From: JANLSE01 sp038214135
Lineage (GTDB): Bacteria > Chloroflexota > Chloroflexia > Chloroflexales > Roseiflexaceae
Length of the DNA: 17,712 nucleotides
Assembly: GCA_038214135.1 (NCBI GenBank)
Contig: JBBQSD010000130.1
Coordinates: forward strand, 1 to 17,712
Direction: 5' to 3'
How positions within the stretch are numbered: the stretch's first letter is position 1; each line of letters begins with the position of its first letter. The position numbers and the translations under genes were made by a program. Positions 8,521-14,689 of this stretch are shown in pieces. A model generated the notes under the pieces. It was not told the DNA's origin. It ran no database searches and saw nothing but the letters and a program-made list of their open reading frames with translations.

Positions 8521-8557
8521 CAAAAGCCCGCCTCATATGAGACGGGCCTCAACGCCC
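8521..8557 (-). terminator. Terminator-like hairpin in the zinc-ribbon leader (possible attenuator)
   Basis: On the - strand RNA, GCCCGUCUC (8547-8539) pairs with GAGGCGGGC (8534-8526), 9 bp with one U-G pair and an AUAU loop, followed by UUUUGUUGUU. That is a good intrinsic terminator. It lies about 45 nt after the predicted transcript start and before the ribosome binding site of the zinc-ribbon gene. Upstream GGGC (8557-8554) can instead pair with GCCC (8547-8544), which would break the terminator stem. Confidence 0.6.
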
Positions 8558-8599
8558 ACAATAGCTTACATCGTTGGATTGATCGAGTTGTTAATAATA

Positions 8600-8627
8600 A
8601 GTATACCACTGCCTCTGTGTTTGTAAA
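8600..8627 (-). promoter_or_regulatory. Sigma70-type promoter for the zinc-ribbon gene
   Basis: Reading the - strand: TTTACA (8627-8622), 16-nt spacer, TATACT (8605-8600), with TGG just before the -10 (extended -10). Both hexamers match consensus at 5 of 6. Transcription should begin near 8592. Confidence 0.65.
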
Positions 8628-8634
8628 GAGCACA

Positions 8635-8823
8635 CATACTCTTGGGTGTGACGGAATGTTCTGCACCACGATCCATGTCGGTCATCGCGTAGGGGCAGAC
8701 CGATGTGTCTGCCCACGATGATGGCGTTGTGATGCTCCATGTGGGCGAACACGAGGTTCGCCCCTACGCGATGGTTGGGCATGGTAGTTCATCGCAGAAG
8801 AATCCGTCGCACCCCATACTCTT
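8635..8823. mobile_element. MITE-like element with 9-bp target duplication
   Basis: A 171-bp non-coding element (8644-8814) has imperfect terminal inverted repeats of 21 bp (8644-8664 against 8794-8814, 18 of 21 pairing; ends GGGTG...CACCC). It is flanked directly by a perfect 9-bp direct repeat CATACTCTT (8635-8643 and 8815-8823), as expected for a target-site duplication. Inside, a perfect 14-bp inverted repeat CATCGCGTAGGGGC (8683-8696, 8760-8773) encloses two 8-bp hairpins: GGGCAGAC/GTCTGCCC (8693-8714) and GGGCGAAC/GTTCGCCC (8743-8763). The whole could fold as a cloverleaf or cruciform. It holds no coding capacity, so it must have been moved in trans. It lies 7 bp upstream of the -35 box of the zinc-ribbon promoter. 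The rest of the 8498-8831 spacer holds that promoter and leader. Confidence 0.65.
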
Positions 8824-8840
8824 CTACTCTTCTACTTTTC
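8817..8840. repeat. Short period-8 array at the 3' end of the GlmU-like gene
   Basis: Three units: TACTCTTC, TACTCTTC, TACTTTTC. The array overlaps the right copy of the 9-bp duplication of the MITE-like element, and on the - strand it contains the TAG (8834-8832) that closes the in-frame extension of the GlmU-like gene. Confidence 0.5.
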
Positions 8841-8948
8841 GATCAATCGGCTGACAAGCGCATCATCATAGGCGATCTGCGCCGATTGAACCTCTAGCAT
8901 GTGGGCCTCCGCCCAATCTGTGACAGCATGGATCAATTTAGGATGACC
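8832..8948 (-). other. In-frame 38-codon extension beyond the TAG of the GlmU-like gene
   Basis: Immediately after the TAG at 8951-8949 the same reading frame stays open for 38 codons and ends in TAG at 8834-8832. The translation begins GHPKLIHAVTDWAEAHML and ends DDALVSRLIEK; it is helical, with codon use like the gene before it. A single C-to-T change would turn an ancestral CAG (Gln) into the internal TAG. The alternatives are amber read-through, a sequence error or a chance open frame. I cannot tell these apart from one sequence. Confidence 0.45.
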
Positions 8949-10334
8949 CTATTCGTTGCGCATCTCAATTGGATCAAAGGCGTGTACTGCCTCTCGCTCT
9001 GCCCGTTGCAAACCCTCATCGCCACGCTCACCCGCAAGCTGTGCTGGCATACGCATTTCTGCCCGATGGCCGCGCGTCATCGCAAAGATCTCGCGCAGTA
9101 ATGCCTCCTGTTCGAGCGTGAGAACCAATTTGCGCCGCCCCATGACTTTGCGGGTCACATCGACCATGCCATCGATTCGGTATTCACGAAACACCTCGCC
9201 ACCCCAGGTGAATGGCGGTACAGTTTTTGGGGCAAAATGCACCCCGAAAATATTCGAGCCAGTTCCAATCACCGAGCCACCATTGAGGTGCAGCCCAATG
9301 CCGAGCTTGACGTGATCGGCCAGGAAGCAGCCCAGTTTCAGCACGCCACTATCGACCTGGCCATGATCCTCAACACCAACTTTTATCGTTCCATAGGTAT
9401 TCTTCAGATCACTGTTGGTGGTCATTGCGCCAATATTGACCCATTCGCCAAGGTAGGAATGGCCCAGGAAGCCATCGTGGTGTTTATTGCTATACCCCTG
9501 CACAACACTGGCTTCCACCTCGCCACCAATCCGGCAGACCGGCCCGATCGAGGTTTCGCCGCGTATCCGCGCACTCGAGATCAATGAGCCAGCCCCAATC
9601 GCGGCTGGCCCTTGGATGAATGAGAATGGCTCGATCCGTGCAGCATCGATAATCACCGGGCCATCGCGGGCATCGATTACAAGCGGGCCTTCTAGGCGTG
9701 CCTCAGGATGGATGAAAATACGCTCGGGGCATGTCAGATTCAGGCCAGTGCCAACCGGTGGCTGATCAGCGGCACTCGGCCAGCCATGACGTTGCTGATG
9801 GAGAATAAGGTCGTTGGTGATCTGAACACCATTTTCAACAATAATATCCCAAGGAAACATCAGCATACGCGCTTGAATTTCGTGTACTTGGCTGAAACGG
9901 CGTAACTCGGCCAGTGCCAGCGTGATCTCCTGGTTTAACAAATACAACAGCACCGCGCTGGCCAATGATGGCGAGAGGCGAGCACCCAACAGCAGCGGAG
10001 CGGCGCTCGGGTTCTGTTCTGAGCCTGCCATATACACCGTATCAACAGGGCCAGCCAAGAGATCTGGCAGCCAATCGAGATCGAGGGCGCGCCCATTGAT
10101 CAATGTGACCGGCGTGCTGCGGCTGAGCAACCCCAACGGCCAGCGGCCAGCACCATGAACAGTGGCAAGATGTGGTCGGCAGATCGTCGCGGGGCGCTCA
10201 CCAAGCAGTGCAGTAACTCGTTCGCGTAATGTGTAGATTCCGCAGCGCAGCTCAAATACGGGCCGCGAATAGACGAGCGGCAGAAAGCGTTTGTAGCCCT
10301 CATCTTCGAATAGTATGATTGTGTCTGTGGTCAT
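8949..10334 (-). CDS. GlmU-like sugar nucleotidyltransferase with hexapeptide acyltransferase domain
   Basis: 461 residues. The N-terminus (LFEDEGYKRFLPLVYSRPVFELRCG) matches the NTP_transf_4 type of putative sugar-nucleotidyltransferase, a relative of GlmU that lacks the classical LAxGxGTRM loop. From about 205 to 375 hexapeptide turns (ARIEPFSFIQGPAAIGAG, AGSLISSARIRG) build a left-handed beta-helix. It includes NKHHDGFLGHSYLGEWVNIGA and TNSDLKNTYG, which correspond to the GlmU acetyl-CoA/active-site segment. The expected role is formation of a UDP- or GDP-activated (acetyl)hexosamine for envelope polymers; the true substrate is unknown. The family core ends near residue 420, and a 40-residue extension follows. 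No strong ribosome binding site precedes the ATG. It is separated from the upstream phosphomutase/YvcK genes by a 323-bp repeat-rich spacer. See the in-frame extension past its stop. Confidence 0.82.
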   Translation of the reverse strand: MTTDTIILFEDEGYKRFLPLVYSRPVFELRCGIYTLRERVTALLGERPATICRPHLATVHGAGRWPLGLLSRSTPVTLINGRALDLDWLPDLLAGPVDTVYMAGSEQNPSAAPLLLGARLSPSLASAVLLYLLNQEITLALAELRRFSQVHEIQARMLMFPWDIIVENGVQITNDLILHQQRHGWPSAADQPPVGTGLNLTCPERIFIHPEARLEGPLVIDARDGPVIIDAARIEPFSFIQGPAAIGAGSLISSARIRGETSIGPVCRIGGEVEASVVQGYSNKHHDGFLGHSYLGEWVNIGAMTTNSDLKNTYGTIKVGVEDHGQVDSGVLKLGCFLADHVKLGIGLHLNGGSVIGTGSNIFGVHFAPKTVPPFTWGGEVFREYRIDGMVDVTRKVMGRRKLVLTLEQEALLREIFAMTRGHRAEMRMPAQLAGERGDEGLQRAEREAVHAFDPIEMRNE

Positions 10335-10462
10335 CGTTCTGGTAATTATCTTTCAGATGGTTTCGTACTATAGGGCTACGCGCCCTGCACCCGCGTTGGA
10401 GAAGCTTGCAAATGTCTGCGCATCATGCCACGGCTGCGATCAATAGATGTTCGTGGCATTTC
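10335..10462. other. Upstream region of the GlmU-like gene, hairpins but no clear promoter
   Basis: This is the first part of a 323-bp spacer without genes (10335-10657). It contains AGGGC/GCCCT (10372-10386, 5-nt loop) and a perfect 8-bp inverted repeat ATGCCACG/CGTGGCAT (10425-10432, 10452-10459). On the - strand TATAGT (10373-10368) could be a -10 box, but I find no matching -35 at the right distance. The remainder of the spacer consists of the tandem units and arrays listed separately. Confidence 0.4.
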
Positions 10463-10577
10463 CTCGGGCGAACACCAGGTTCGCCCCTACGTGTTCATTG
10501 GTTCTCGGGCGAACACCACGCCCCTACGTGTTCATTGGTTCTCGGGCGAACACCACGCCCCTACGTGTTCATTGGTT
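10463..10577. repeat. Three tandem units of a GGGCGAACAC...CCCCTACG module
   Basis: Units at 10463-10503 (41 bp), 10504-10540 (37 bp) and 10541-10577 (37 bp). Each runs CTCGGGCGAACACCA, then CGCCCCTACG, then TGTTCATTGGTT. The first unit keeps the hairpin GGGCGAAC/GTTCGCCC. The other two share the same 4-bp loss (GTTC) that removes part of the right arm and are otherwise identical, so they probably arose by duplication. The hairpin module is the same as that inside the MITE-like element (8743-8769). Confidence 0.8.
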
Positions 10578-10657
10578 CGCTTGTTCGCTTGTTCCTTTGG
10601 TTCTTGGTTCCTCGCAGGGTATTCTGACTCCTGACTCCTAACTTCTGAATACTCGTT
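10575..10657. repeat. Composite period-8 plus period-7 array abutting the YvcK-like stop
   Basis: Period-8 units (GTTCGCTT twice, GTTCCTTT and variants, 10575-10614) are followed, after CAGGGTATT, by period-7 units (CTGACTC twice, CTAACTT, CTGAATA, 10624-10651). The heptamers end 6 nt from the stop codon of the YvcK-like gene. The same order and almost the same stop-adjacent 16-mer recur at 17594-17653. Confidence 0.7.
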
Positions 10658-11827
10658 TCAGCCCCGCCGTAGAATTTCGGTAATCGCCGCCGCCAGTTTA
10701 TCTGGGTCGTGACGAAGCACCCGGACTGTGCGGCTTTCGCCTGGCGTATCGAGTGAAGCTGTCAATTGCACGACCGATGAGGCCAGATCGGCTTCGATCA
10801 CAATTGCGCCCTCAACAATCAAATCGTGGGTTGTCTCGCGATCCGTGGCGCTGACGATTGTCTCCTCATATTCTTCTGGGGAGAGAAACACCGGGCTCTG
10901 ATTGGCAGCTGCATAGATCTGGCGCACATCTGGATCGATCCGCTGTGCATTGACGAGTACATAATCGGGGACAAACCCGGCAAATCGTTCGAATTGGCGA
11001 ATATGATCGGCCACCGCAAACCCGGTCGTCAGCCCTGGTTCAGTCATCAGGCTACAGATATAGATCTTCCGTGCCTTACTCGCACGCATTGCCGCGGAAA
11101 CATCGCTCAGTAACAACGATGGCAACACGCTCTCAAACAGGCTGCCCGGCCCAAGCACAATCACATCGGCACGCCTAATCGATTCGAGCGTCAGCCCCGT
11201 GACTGCTGTTGGCGCTCCAACTAATTCGATCCGCTCGACATGGCGTAATGCCAGATGATCGGTATGCGAAATATTGCGCTTGATATTGAAACGCTGCCCA
11301 TCATCAAGGGTCACTTCGACCTGCACCGGCTGTGGGGTTGGCGCAACAAACACAACCTGTTCAAAATGCAGCAGGCTCGATGCGCGATAGTAGTATTCAA
11401 CGGGATCTTGAACTGGTGTGATACAGATCAATGAGGAGGCGCGCTGGCCCAAACTGGCCAGGATCAGCATCCCGGCACCACCAGAAATAACCGTAATTCG
11501 GGGTGGCGTGAGTGCGCGTTCATAGCCAAGCACCAGATCATTGCTGGTCGGCTTGACATCAAGCGAAATGACGACTACCTCGCTCAATCGCCAGATCCCG
11601 AACAGCAGCAGCACAACACCAGCCAGCAAGAAGATCAGCCCACGGCCCCACAGCGGTAGAAACTGAAGCAAGAGCGTATGTACAAAATCGGGTGTCGTTG
11701 CACTTCGAATGAGCGGCAGAAACAGGGAGACCACACCGAGTGAAAGCAGCGCTGCACCAAGAATGATCACAAGTAACGGGCGCGATAGGTTTTTCAGATA
11801 GGAAAGGCGCTTGACGGCCATTCGCAT
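10658..11827 (-). CDS. Membrane-anchored, divergent YvcK/CofD-like protein
   Basis: 389 residues. Two membrane segments (about 17-40 and 58-81) precede a YvcK/CofD-type domain. YvcK proteins bind UDP-sugars, particularly UDP-GlcNAc, and link carbon status to cell-wall synthesis in Firmicutes and Actinobacteria. The strand-loop ITVISGGAGM (111-120) stands for the usual GGGTG nucleotide loop. ADVIVLGPGSLFESVLPSLL (about 220-239) and KIYICSLMTEPGLTTGFAVADH (254-275) are clear family signatures. The usual ADDGGSSG motif is replaced by TPVQDPVEYY, and the central segment with GHSxGN is absent, so the domain is shorter than normal and may have lost or changed its ligand. Start ATG 11827 lies 10 nt after the preceding stop; an alternative is ATG 11821. 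No strong ribosome binding site is seen, so coupling to the upstream gene is likely. Confidence 0.82.
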   Translation of the reverse strand: MRMAVKRLSYLKNLSRPLLVIILGAALLSLGVVSLFLPLIRSATTPDFVHTLLLQFLPLWGRGLIFLLAGVVLLLFGIWRLSEVVVISLDVKPTSNDLVLGYERALTPPRITVISGGAGMLILASLGQRASSLICITPVQDPVEYYYRASSLLHFEQVVFVAPTPQPVQVEVTLDDGQRFNIKRNISHTDHLALRHVERIELVGAPTAVTGLTLESIRRADVIVLGPGSLFESVLPSLLLSDVSAAMRASKARKIYICSLMTEPGLTTGFAVADHIRQFERFAGFVPDYVLVNAQRIDPDVRQIYAAANQSPVFLSPEEYEETIVSATDRETTHDLIVEGAIVIEADLASSVVQLTASLDTPGESRTVRVLRHDPDKLAAAITEILRRG

Positions 11828-11837
11828 ACCAATTCGA

Positions 11838-12959
11838 TCACTTTCCGCGCAAACTATTCAAGAGCGGTCGCAGCTTCAGGCCAGAACGGGCAACAGCTTC
11901 AATCAGAACCAATGCCGCAACCAGCGCATCCGGGATGCCAACCGAGCGGCCAAGCGTCACCTCACCCGTTGCGGTAATGCCAACCACGAGGTTACTACGC
12001 TCTCGCTCAACAAGTTCTGCCACCCGCACTGTGGCTCCTTCGATCTGCTCGATCTTCAGGCCAAAGTTTTCCTCCCAGGCCCGCACACCGCCAGCCAACC
12101 CTTCGCCACCAGGTGGCACAACCACAAACCCACGCTGGCGATATTGGCGGCTCAGATGCTGACCAATCACCAGCGCGAGATCAATCGGCGTGAGTAGATC
12201 TCCCTGATTATCGACTACCCCAAGTGCGCGCCCATCGGCAGAAAGGGCCATGCCAAGATGCGAATCGCTTTCACGCACCAGTTTACGAAGGCGAGCAAGG
12301 TTGGCTTCAAGGGGATGCGGCGTCTGGCGGGTGAACAGTGGGTCGATCTCGCGATTTATCTCAATCGCTTTCGTCTGGCCACCCTCGCCAAGCACTGCCG
12401 GAATATAGCCGCTGGTGGTTCCATTCATTGGATCAACAAACAGAGTTTGGGATGTCCGGCGGATAAAATCAATATCGGCTGATGTTCGCAATGCCTCCAG
12501 ATAGAGCGCGCGCACATCGATATGGCTGTGTTCGGGTGGATCACTAGCGGGCGGAAAGGGCCGTACCTGATCGGCAGGCGGCAATGGCAGTGCAAATGGC
12601 GGCTGATCGAGCGCTGGTGTCAGGGCGATCAAGCCACAATACCAGAATGGGCGATTGCCTGCCGAAACGATGATCGCACAATCGGCGCGACGCTGCTCAA
12701 TCGCCCGCTCGATCGCCGGCAAGGGCGCTGGCATCGGGCAAAACAGGGTTGTCACACCAGATGCACTCAGTGTCTGGTACACATCAATGGCGATCTGGCT
12801 GGCCATGAAACGCGTATCGGCTGCGACAATACACGTCCATCCATGGCCTGTCATCTGGGCGACCAAGGAGGCCACCCGCTGACGAACACCATTCAGGGTG
12901 ACATCAGCAGTGTAGACACCTTCCCAACGATGGTATTGGAGCTGTGGGCGATGACCCAT
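11838..12959 (-). CDS. Degenerate phosphohexomutase paralogue, probable pseudoenzyme
   Basis: 373 residues, related to alpha-D-phosphohexomutases but shorter than the 450-460 usual. The phosphoserine loop TASHNP is replaced by VSAGNRP (98-104), so the catalytic Ser is Gly. The metal loop DGDGDR is replaced by SADGRA (240-245), losing two of three Asp. The sugar loop GELSGH is replaced by GITATGE (327-333). The fourth domain with the RxSNTE phosphate-binding motif is missing. Yet the frame is intact and the surrounding strands align with the family (RVASLVAQMTGHGWTCIVAADTR, FVDPMNGTTSGY, ALGVVDNQGDLL), so this looks like a kept non-catalytic protein rather than decay. ATG 12959 follows AAGG at 8 nt; a TTG at 12983 is a weaker option because it overlaps the mutase gene. 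It lies 10 nt after the active mutase and 10 nt before the YvcK-like gene. A regulatory or complex-forming role is inference. Confidence 0.82.
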   Translation of the reverse strand: MGHRPQLQYHRWEGVYTADVTLNGVRQRVASLVAQMTGHGWTCIVAADTRFMASQIAIDVYQTLSASGVTTLFCPMPAPLPAIERAIEQRRADCAIIVSAGNRPFWYCGLIALTPALDQPPFALPLPPADQVRPFPPASDPPEHSHIDVRALYLEALRTSADIDFIRRTSQTLFVDPMNGTTSGYIPAVLGEGGQTKAIEINREIDPLFTRQTPHPLEANLARLRKLVRESDSHLGMALSADGRALGVVDNQGDLLTPIDLALVIGQHLSRQYRQRGFVVVPPGGEGLAGGVRAWEENFGLKIEQIEGATVRVAELVERERSNLVVGITATGEVTLGRSVGIPDALVAALVLIEAVARSGLKLRPLLNSLRGK

Positions 12960-12969
12960 ATGTGCTGCC

Positions 12970-14343
12970 TTAACGTTGCTCAAACTCGTGGAGCTTGGCG
13001 AGCATCAGGTCGCGGATGGCATGTGCGCGCTCCCAGGTTCGTGCCTCAAAGCGAGTTGTGATCACCGACTCGGTATTCGATGCGCGAATAAGGCCCCAGC
13101 CATCGCCGAAATCGACACGGACACCATCAATTTCGTTGACTGGATAGTGCGGCGCAAATTGATCGCGGATGTACGCAACCGCCGCGAACTTGCGGTTCTC
13201 ATCAAATGGCAAGCGCCCTTCATCCAGTGATGGCAACGGTGGATAGGGAACCAGCGCCTCTTCAATCGTCTGGCCGCTCTGCTCAAGCGCTTTAAGCAAC
13301 ATACACCCAGCAAAGGTGCCATCATCATAATGATGGTGCTGAACACTGCCAAAGATATGCCCGCTCAACTCGCCAGCTAGCACAGCCCCGATCTCACGCA
13401 TCTTGGCCGAACCGTTGGTATAGCCGGTTTTCCACATGAAAGGCGTGCCGCCAAAGGAGCGAACTGCCTCTTCCAGCACCAAACTACACTTCACATCATA
13501 GATCACTGGTGCGCCAGGCTTGTGTTGGAGCAAGTGGCGTGCCAACAGCACCATATAGCGATCCGCAAAGATCATGGTTGCGGTGCTATCCACGATCCCA
13601 AGCCGGTCGCCATCGCCATCGAGGCTGATGCCGAGCGCCGCACCAGTGGCGATCACGATCTTCTTGAGATCGGCGAGATTCTCCTCTTTCAGGGGATCGG
13701 GATGGTGATTGGGAAAGTGCCCATCCGGTTCGAGATACAGCGGCACAACCTCGCAGCCAATCGCCTCGAACGCCCGCTGACCAATTGGCCCAGCAACGCC
13801 ATTGCCGCCATCGAGAACAATCTTGATTGGCTTGCTCAATTTGAGATTGTGAGCAACATCATTGACATACGCCTGGCTGATGTCGATCTGCTCGTAGCCG
13901 CCCTGGCCTTCCGCATATTGGCCAGATAGCGCAATCCGACCGACCTCCTGGATTGCGGCACCATCGAGTGGTTCACCACCGAATGTTGGATCGGCCTGGC
14001 GTAGTTTCAGGCCATTATATTCAGGCGGATTATGGCTGGCAGTCACAACCGCGCCACCATCGGCCTGCAAGTAGGAGACGGCAAAATACATGACCGGCGT
14101 CGGAACCATTCCAAGGTCGATCACATCACAACCACTGCTGCGCAGGCCAGCAATCAGGGCTGCTGCAAAGGCAGGCGATGTTAAGCGGGCATCGCGAGCG
14201 ACAACAATCCGCCGAGCTTGGCGATTACGAAAATAGGTGCCGGCAGCACAACCAAGAATATGGTAAACATCTTCGGACAAATCGCGACCAACCACGCCAC
14301 GGATATCGTAGGCGCGAAAGATTGCCTGGTTGACAGTCGTCAT
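12970..14343 (-). CDS. Phosphomannomutase/phosphoglucomutase (AlgC/ManB type)
   Basis: 457 residues, full length for the alpha-D-phosphohexomutase family. It interconverts hexose-6-phosphate and hexose-1-phosphate (mannose and/or glucose) through a phosphoserine, feeding sugar-nucleotide synthesis in the cytosol. All four signature loops are present: FRAYDIRGVVG (9-19) with TASHNPPEYNG (catalytic Ser103), the Mg site DGDGDR (242-247), the sugar specificity loop GELSGH (324-329) and the phosphate loop RASNTES (420-426). GEMSGH/GELSGH type loops fit bifunctional PMM/PGM or phosphoglucosamine-like enzymes; the substrate cannot be fixed. ATG 14343 has GAGGA at 7 nt; longer in-frame starts would run through the GC-rich repeat and past the predicted promoter. 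First gene of a three-gene unit (mutase, degenerate mutase, YvcK-like). Confidence 0.94.
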   Translation of the reverse strand: MTTVNQAIFRAYDIRGVVGRDLSEDVYHILGCAAGTYFRNRQARRIVVARDARLTSPAFAAALIAGLRSSGCDVIDLGMVPTPVMYFAVSYLQADGGAVVTASHNPPEYNGLKLRQADPTFGGEPLDGAAIQEVGRIALSGQYAEGQGGYEQIDISQAYVNDVAHNLKLSKPIKIVLDGGNGVAGPIGQRAFEAIGCEVVPLYLEPDGHFPNHHPDPLKEENLADLKKIVIATGAALGISLDGDGDRLGIVDSTATMIFADRYMVLLARHLLQHKPGAPVIYDVKCSLVLEEAVRSFGGTPFMWKTGYTNGSAKMREIGAVLAGELSGHIFGSVQHHHYDDGTFAGCMLLKALEQSGQTIEEALVPYPPLPSLDEGRLPFDENRKFAAVAYIRDQFAPHYPVNEIDGVRVDFGDGWGLIRASNTESVITTRFEARTWERAHAIRDLMLAKLHEFEQR

Positions 14344-14374
14344 CGCGTATTCCTCATGTGAATGAACTACCCCG

Positions 14375-14403
14375 ATCCTAGCCGAAAGCTGGTCGTCCGT
14401 CAA
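14375..14403 (-). promoter_or_regulatory. Sigma70-type promoter of the phosphomutase operon
   Basis: On the - strand: TTGACG (14403-14398), 17-nt spacer, TAGGAT (14380-14375). The -35 matches consensus at 5 of 6 and the -10 at 4 of 6. Transcription would start near 14368, giving a 25-nt leader containing the GAGGA ribosome binding site. Confidence 0.55.
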
Positions 14404-14437
14404 GGTGCGGGCCATTCCTATAGTGCTCACGCAAATT

Positions 14438-14547
14438 CCCCTCACCCCAACCCCTCTCCCACACGGGGAGAGGGCGTAAACCGTTCTCAACAGGTTCATT
14501 GCTCCCCTTCTCCCTGGCAATCGGAGAAGGGGTTAGGGGATGAGGGT
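14438..14547. repeat. Two-hairpin GC-rich intergenic element, copy 2 (most complete)
   Basis: CCCTCACCCCAACCCC at the left faces GGGGTTAGGGGATGAGGG at the right, an imperfect outer inverted repeat. Inside are two perfect hairpins: CCCTCTCCC/GGGAGAGGG (14452-14460, 14466-14474) and CCCCTTCTCC/GGAGAAGGGG (14504-14513, 14523-14532, loop CTGGCAATC). It lies in the 346-bp divergent spacer between the phosphomutase and YqhA-like genes. The rest of that spacer (14548-14689) shows a 10-bp palindrome CTTACGTAAG (14618-14627) and an imperfect dyad CCATA/TATGG (14628-14644), possible operators. I find no convincing promoter for the + strand gene there. Confidence 0.75.
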
Positions 14548-14689
14548 GATAAACCGGATGCAGCGCCCTGCCGCCAAACACTCAAAGAAAAGAGGCTTGC
14601 GACACAGTTCCAAAAACCTTACGTAAGCCATACTATTCCTATGGTAGCATGATAGATATCGAACAAGTGCATAAGCAAAAGGATGATGA

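Noticed and set aside
10463..10577. CRISPR-like array
   Set aside because: The units are directly adjacent with no variable spacers, and the first unit differs by an indel; it is an ordinary tandem repeat.
10406..10641. Overlapping + strand open frames with repeated CSLVLGRTPRP-like peptides
   Set aside because: They are translations of the 37/41-bp tandem repeat in three frames, with no start signals or family.
12522..13061. 179-codon + strand open frame
   Set aside because: It is antisense to the two phosphomutase-family genes across their junction, and its codon pattern is not that of a gene.
14344..14520. 59-codon N-terminal extension of the phosphomutase
   Set aside because: It would translate through the two-hairpin repeat and the predicted promoter; ATG 14343 has a ribosome binding site and matches the family start.
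14618..14644. CTTACGTAAG palindrome and CCATA/TATGG dyad as operators
   Set aside because: Both are short, there is no clear promoter nearby and no local regulator gene; left as a note in the spacer entry.
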